A DNA stretch of 64,000 nt. It comes from Cyrtodaria siliqua. Its lineage: Eukaryota > Mollusca > Bivalvia > Adapedonta > Hiatellidae. The stretch lies in the NCBI GenBank assembly GCA_037043455.1, contig JAWPHD010011485.1:19468-83467 (forward strand), written 5' to 3'. Made by a program: the position numbers and the translations under genes. Below, in pieces: positions 59,160 to 64,000 of the stretch. Each line of letters begins with the position of its first letter. Positions within the stretch are counted from its first letter, which is position 1. The notes beneath the pieces were generated by a model that saw only the letters and a list, made by a program, of their open reading frames with translations, was not told the DNA's origin and searched no databases.

Positions 59160-59890
59160 AAGGGATGGTGTGGTGTCCGTCGTCTGTTAACTTTTGTCTC
59201 GTTAAGACGATAGGGCCTTCATTTTTCATCCGTTCTTTACCAAACTTTAACAGGTTGTTAACATCAATGAAAGCTTGGACAAGTTCCAAAATCAGCCACA
59301 TCGAACCAGTAACAGCTGAGTTATGGCCCTTGATTTAGTTAAAAATGCTATATTTGTCCTCGTTAAGACGACAGGGCCTTCACTTATCATCCTATCTTTA
59401 CCAAACTTTACCACATTGTTTATATCAATGAAAGCTTGGATAAGTTCGAAAAACAGCCATATCGGACAAGTAACAGCGGAGTTATGGCCCTTGATTTAGT
59501 TCAAATTGCTATATTTTGCCTCTTTAAGACGATAGGGGCTTCATTGTTCATCTAATCGTTACTAAACTTTATCAGATTGCTAATGTCATTGAAAGCTCGA
59601 ACAAGTTCGAAAAACAGCCATATCGGAACAGTAACAGCGGCGTTATGGTCCTTGATTTAGTTCAAAATGCTATATTTTGCCTCGTTAGGACGATAGGGCC
59701 TTCATTTTTCTTCCGGTCTTTACCAAACTTTACCAGATTCATTAGTTATGGCCCTTGATTTAATCCAAAAGCTGTTTTTTGCCCGAAACTTTCAAAAAAA
59801 TGTAAATGCCATTCACTTGCTTCATTGATGTTATAAGAGCCATTTTAGCCAGTAGAGCATCCACAAGCCCTCTTGGGCCTGTTGTTTAAT
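59160..59890. repeat. Dispersed ~163-bp tandem repeat, four units
   Basis: Units contain 'cgttaagacgatagggcctt', 'tctttaccaaacttta', 'atcaatgaaagcttgga', 'agtaacagcggagttatggc' and 'ccttgatttagtt'. Same family as 19040-19745 and 42780-43530. Confidence 0.9.
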
Positions 59891-60064
59891 GCACTGTCAT
59901 ATTGTCATGTATAATTTCTATAATTGTATAAAGCTACGAAATGGATCATATAATACATCAGGTCATTAATTATTGGCTGATCTTGGTCTACAGACACATT
60001 CACACATACTAGTATACTGTCTTAAATATATATATTATTGTATAAAAAAGGAATGACAGTGTTC

Positions 60065-61445
60065 TATCTAATTTAGTTTCTAGCTCTACTGATCCTCTGA
60101 AACTACTGAATGCATTTCCATGAAACTTAACGTAGATGTTGCTTATGAAGTCTAGTTGATCCTAGCAAAAATTCATGTTGATGTGAAATCCAAGATGGCC
60201 TTCAAATCTAAAAATAGATTTTTTAAAAAACAAATTTGTAGCGACTACTTCTTGAAAACTCTTAAGTGATATTGATATGGGACTTTTTCTAAAATGATCA
60301 GCATTACATGATGTTGGTCCTTGTCGAAAATCGTTTTGATTCGACATTAAACATGGCTGCCAGCGGCCATCTTTGTTTACATAGAGTTATTTAGTAAAAA
60401 CTTGTAGCGACTCCTTCTCTGAAACTACTCGACGGATTTCCATGAAACTTCACAGGAAAGTTGCTCTTGATGTCTAAATGATCCTACCAACAGTTCAGGT
60501 TGGTCGGAAATTCAAGATGGCCGCCACAGCTAAAAATAGATTTTCAAAAAACAAGTTTGTAGCGAGTACTTCTTGAAAACTATAAGTGATATTTATATGG
60601 GACTTTTTCTAAAATGATCAGTATGGAATGATGTTGATCCTTGTCGAAAATTATTTTGATGCGACGTTAAACATGGCCGCCAGTGGCCATCTTTGTTTAC
60701 ATTGAGTTATAAAATGAAAACTTGTAGCGACTACTCCTCTGAAACTACTAGACAGATTTTCATGAAACTTCTTACGAATGTTTCTCTTGATGTCTAATTG
60801 ATCCTAGCAAAACTTCAGGTCGGCCGGAAATTCAAGATGGCCGCCACGGCTAAAAATAGATTTTCAAAAAACAAGTTTGTAGCGACTACTTCTTGAAAGC
60901 TATAAGAGATGTTGATATGGGACTCCTTCTAAAATGATCAGCATGACATGATGTTAGTCCTTGTCGAAAATCGTTTTGATTCCATGTTAAACATGGCTGT
61001 CAGCGGCAATCTTTGTTTATATAGAGTTATCTAGTAAAAACTTGTAGCGACTACTCCTCTGTAACTAATTTAAGAATGTTCATGAAACTTCACATGTATG
61101 TTGCTCTTGATGTCTTATTGATCCTAGCAAAATTTCAGATCGGCTGGAAGTTGAAGATGGTCGCCATGGCCTAAAAGTAGATTTTCAAAATACAAGTAGT
61201 GACTACTTCTTGAAAACTATAAGTGATTTGATATGGGACTTTTTCTAAAATGATCAGTATGACATGATGTTGATCCTTGTCAAAAAATATTTTGAATTGA
61301 CTTAAACATGGCCGCCAGCTGCCATTTTTGTTTACATAGAGTTATATAATGAAAACTTATAGCGACTACTCCTCTGAAACTACTTGACGGATTTTCATGA
61401 AACTTCACAGGAATGCTGATCTAGCTATCAAAAATCTATCAGTAG
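60065..61445. repeat. ~315-bp tandem repeat, about 4.3 units
   Basis: Units share 'agcgactactcctctgaaac', 'gaaattcaagatggccgcca', 'atatgggactttttctaaaa', 'tgatccttgtcgaaaat' and 'aaacatggccgccagcggcc'. Non-coding. Confidence 0.9.
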
Positions 61446-61928
61446 AGCTTCAAGGTCATTGACCTCTTGTTTCTGTTTCTTTTAATAAATACTGAAAAGT
61501 ATTTTTTTTCTTTACATTATTATTAGGCTTATTTCTGTGCATAAACACGTGGCATAGTTGCATTTTTTTCAGTAAGGTAATTTGTTACACAGTGTGTTTG
61601 TATCTAATACCGTATATATATAACATATATATGGTGTTAAAAATGAGGTGAGAGCTTTAAATGTTTTCGCTTCTGCCACATAGGGAATTTACTCTGTATT
61701 ATGATGTCAGAAACACTGTTAAACACAAGATGCCCTAGTTCAATTAATATCAGTTTAGAGTTGATCAAGGAAATACTCCATATTCTTGAAATACAGCAGA
61801 ATTTTCTTCATTAATAGTGATGGTGCATCAAGGGGATTCTTAATTAGTTTGGTAAAATAACTTGTAGCTTTATTTCTCAGACCATTTCAATGAAACTTCA
61901 ATCAGCCAATGTCCATCCAACAGGGGTA

Positions 61929-62020
61929 GCGTGCACATCGCGATGGATGCGCAAGTTGTCATTATTACACATATAGACAATAGTGACAACTTGGCGGATG
62001 ACCCCTGGTACGCTAACCTT
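61929..62020. repeat. Imperfect inverted repeat
   Basis: 'gggtagcgt', 'gatgcgcaagttgtcattat' on one side and 'atagtgacaacttggcggat', 'tacgctaacc' on the other form a fold-back of about 90 bp. Confidence 0.65.
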
Positions 62021-62047
62021 TTCTTGTATAATTCAGAAATATTTCAG

Positions 62048-62085
62048 GATTTGATATGCTGTCATTGACAAGAAACTGAAGATAG
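62048..62085 (+). other. Possible 38-nt exon near the element's 3' end
   Basis: 'aatatttcag' upstream and a strong donor (GATAG|GTAAGT) downstream bound 38 nt. In phase 0 from 58453 it would stop after six codons. Splice signals are the only evidence. Confidence 0.25.
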
Positions 62086-62362
62086 GTAAGTCATTTAACA
62101 ATACTAATAACAACAACGATATAGAATAATTATTAACAGTAAAATGCGACCTGATATCATGTAAGTATTAATTTCAACACTAAGAGCTCTGCTCGGTCTT
62201 AGGCTGTGCCTAAAATTCATATTAGATGTTTTATTGACAGTATTTGTACATATTTTAATGTACCAAATGTTGAATGGTCGTGTTAAAGTTGAAAAAAATG
62301 CTTATATTACACTTAAATAGTCATAACATATTCTTACACTGATCAATTTTAATTACATATCC

Positions 62363-62673
62363 CAGGGCCGTCGATCTGTTTTGGGGGACTGCAACCCATA
62401 GCCTCGGGTGGGGTAATTTTTGCGTGCTTTTACAGGAAAGTGGGAATTATTTTGTGGCCATAATTTTGATTATAATCATTGTTTTAAATAATCTACATGT
62501 TTTATTTGTGTTAAATACAGTTCATACTCAATATTTTACGTACTGGAATTTTTTTTATAATTTTTTTTTTTCATTGGGGAATTTTGAGTCTTAAATGGGG
62601 GGGAAAAACATACTTTTTGGAGGGGGGAATGCGTCCTGTTAACGGACGCAAAATCGGCAGATCGATGGCCCTG
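62363..62673. mobile_element. MITE-like element, 311 bp
   Basis: Ends CAGGGCC(G/A)TCGATCTG are inverted with one mismatch (62363-62378, 62658-62673). The body is G/T-rich with no coding content. Target duplication is unclear. Confidence 0.7.
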
Positions 62674-63319
62674 CATCCCAGTGCATTCATGTAATTGCTG
62701 GTTACATGTTGTGGTTATGCACTGTTGTGTTGTGTCCAATTATCACTAATTTAGTAACATTCAGTCACAAGTATGTGAAACTGAAATCCCAAACACAGTC
62801 TCAAAATGTACAATAGCAATCAAACTACACAATCCAAGTGTAGGTCAGTAGTAGCATTAAAAATTGTTTTAATTATATAATAGTTTTTCTTTCATATCAG
62901 TTATTCACACTGTGCTAAAACCAAAGGACTTTATTGTACACCATACATGTTTCATATGTGTATAAGGAACTATTTTTTGAAATGGCATGATATGTATATT
63001 TTTGACATTTTTTCAATGTGGTTTGTTATTTATTTGGTCATTTGTGAATTTAATGTCTGGCAATTGTAAAATATAATTCCTGTACTGTCTAAATGCATAA
63101 ATGCACTATATAAAGAACTGTTTTTTTTTTAGATAATCATTGCCCTTTGTATGTGTTTGACTGCACCAAAGAAGTGAAAATTAAAGTAAATGTAACTAAG
63201 TCATTAATTTATGTTTTGTATATCTGAATTGACAAAATCTACTGTATGTACACAAGGTATCATACAGTTACCAAGCTCACATCCAAAATTGTGTCTTTCA
63301 TGTTAAACTGAAATTTTGG

Positions 63320-63361
63320 TACCCCACCCACATTTTTACAAATATGCTTGGCCATAAACCC
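63320..63361 (-). repeat. Right terminal inverted repeat of the 11.5-kb element
   Basis: Reads, reversed, GGGTTTATGGCCAAGCATA and on to 'gtgggtggggta'. TTAA follows at 63362-63365. Confidence 0.75.
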
Positions 63362-63403
63362 TTAATTGAATTTCATCTCACTGTACACTTATAATATGAT
63401 ATA

Positions 63404-63469
63404 CTACTATTACTACTACTACTATTGCTACTATTACTACTACTACTACTACTGCTACTGCTACTGCTG

Positions 63470-63517
<48 letters not shown>

Positions 63518-63592
63518 TTACTACTACTATTACTACTACTGCTACTGCTACTACTACTACTGCTACTGCTACTGCTACTATTACTGGCTCTG

Positions 63593-63625
<33 letters not shown>

Positions 63626-63630
63626 GTAGT
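63404..63630. repeat. (ACT)n trinucleotide array
   Basis: About 75 units of ACT/GCT-type repeat with scattered 'gct' and 'att' variants. The open frames over it (poly-Tyr, poly-Leu) are repeat translations. Confidence 0.97.
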
Positions 63631-64000
63631 ATTACTACAACTTAAATACTGTGAATACTACTAATAATAATATTAAGACGAATAATAATGACAATAAGAA
63701 GAAAGGAGAAGACGAACACGCTGTATTCAGTTATAGGTGAATCTGAGAGTGCGTTCATTGTTTTTTTGATAAAAAAAAGAAATAGTACTATGTCCCAGAG
63801 TCCCGTGGGTGAGCCTGGAGCACATTGATCTGTGTATTCCCAGAATCATTTTATTTGAGACAGAATAATAGATATTTGACACATTAAAATCCACCCACCC
63901 CATACCCTTCCATCCAAAAGTAAGGTGTTTGTTTTTACTTGTTTCTCATACATGAGTATCTGCTAACTATAAAAACAAATAATATACAAATTAATTATAC

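Larger units (their letters stand above)
51856..63361 (+). mobile_element. 11.5-kb DNA transposon, TTAA-flanked, Kolobok-like
   Basis: The left end GGGTTTATGGCCAA at 51856 is mirrored by the right end at 63361. About 40 terminal bases match with three or four mismatches and one gap, including an inner 'gtgggtggggta' block. TTAA flanks both ends directly (51852-51855 and 63362-63365). TTAA duplication and a purine-triplet start are features of Kolobok elements, and piggyBac also uses TTAA. Inside lies a plus-strand gene with a DDE transposase of the Mutator-like type and a YqaJ nuclease domain. The interior has been enlarged by nested insertions (Tc1 fold-back, second fold-back, MITE, three tandem arrays). 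The internal deletion in the transposase means this copy is probably not autonomous. Confidence 0.7.

Noticed and set aside
51847..63370. 9-bp Mutator-type target duplication (TTAACTTAA / TTAATTGAA)
   Set aside because: Only 7 of 9 positions match, and the perfect TTAA immediately at both ends explains the similarity better.
63366..63664. Poly-Tyr and poly-Leu open frames
   Set aside because: Translations of the ACT trinucleotide array.

Overview
This 64 kb window is AT-rich, intron-containing animal DNA, most likely from a bivalve mollusc. The reasons are GT..AG introns with phase-consistent exons, abundant tandem repeats of the kind common in bivalve genomes (for example units carrying 'gagttatggcccttgatttag'), tRNA-derived SINE-like sequences, and a transposase joined to a YqaJ-type nuclease of a kind found in bivalves. 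Species cannot be fixed from sequence alone. No rRNA gene, intact tRNA gene, CRISPR array or bacterial-style operon was seen. Most of the window is repeats and mobile-element remains with a few small genes embedded.

Left third (1-16.5 kb). A 0.5 kb tandem duplication is rich in perfect TGACGTCA palindromes. It is followed by dispersed repeats and then a small secreted-peptide gene family. A 55-nt signal-peptide exon with a TATA box about 70 bp upstream lies at 2961-3015 (minus). A paralogous exon of exactly the same length and phase lies at 11731-11785 (plus). The plus-strand exon joins in frame to two alternative terminal exons: a proline-rich 21-residue tail at 12660, or a tail of 41 uninterrupted glycines ending in a strongly basic segment at 15206. 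A diverged duplicate of the locus (33.1-36.1 kb) has lost the signal exon and the proline-rich exon and is a pseudogene.

Middle (17-47 kb). There are three decayed copies of one reverse-transcriptase element and several fragments of its 3' tail. A 926-bp non-autonomous DNA transposon with TTAA target sites sits inside a minisatellite. A (GTGA)n array of about 0.56 kb, a roughly 1 kb higher-order tandem repeat, several SINE-like elements and paired palindromic MITE-like repeats follow. At 47.6-49.1 kb two exons encode a ShKT-type six-cysteine domain and a thrombospondin type 1 domain. Both are phase 1-1, and each carries one in-frame stop.

Right part (51.9-63.4 kb). Inverted termini beginning GGGTTTATGGCC and flanked by TTAA delimit an 11.5 kb interval that I read as one DNA transposon, probably Kolobok-like. 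It contains a transposase (53249-54330) interrupted by an internal deletion and frame change, a downstream YqaJ/PD-(D/E)XK nuclease exon (54331-55401) and two or three further phase-0 exons. Later insertions have enlarged it: a Tc1/mariner-derived fold-back, a second fold-back, a MITE and three tandem-repeat blocks.
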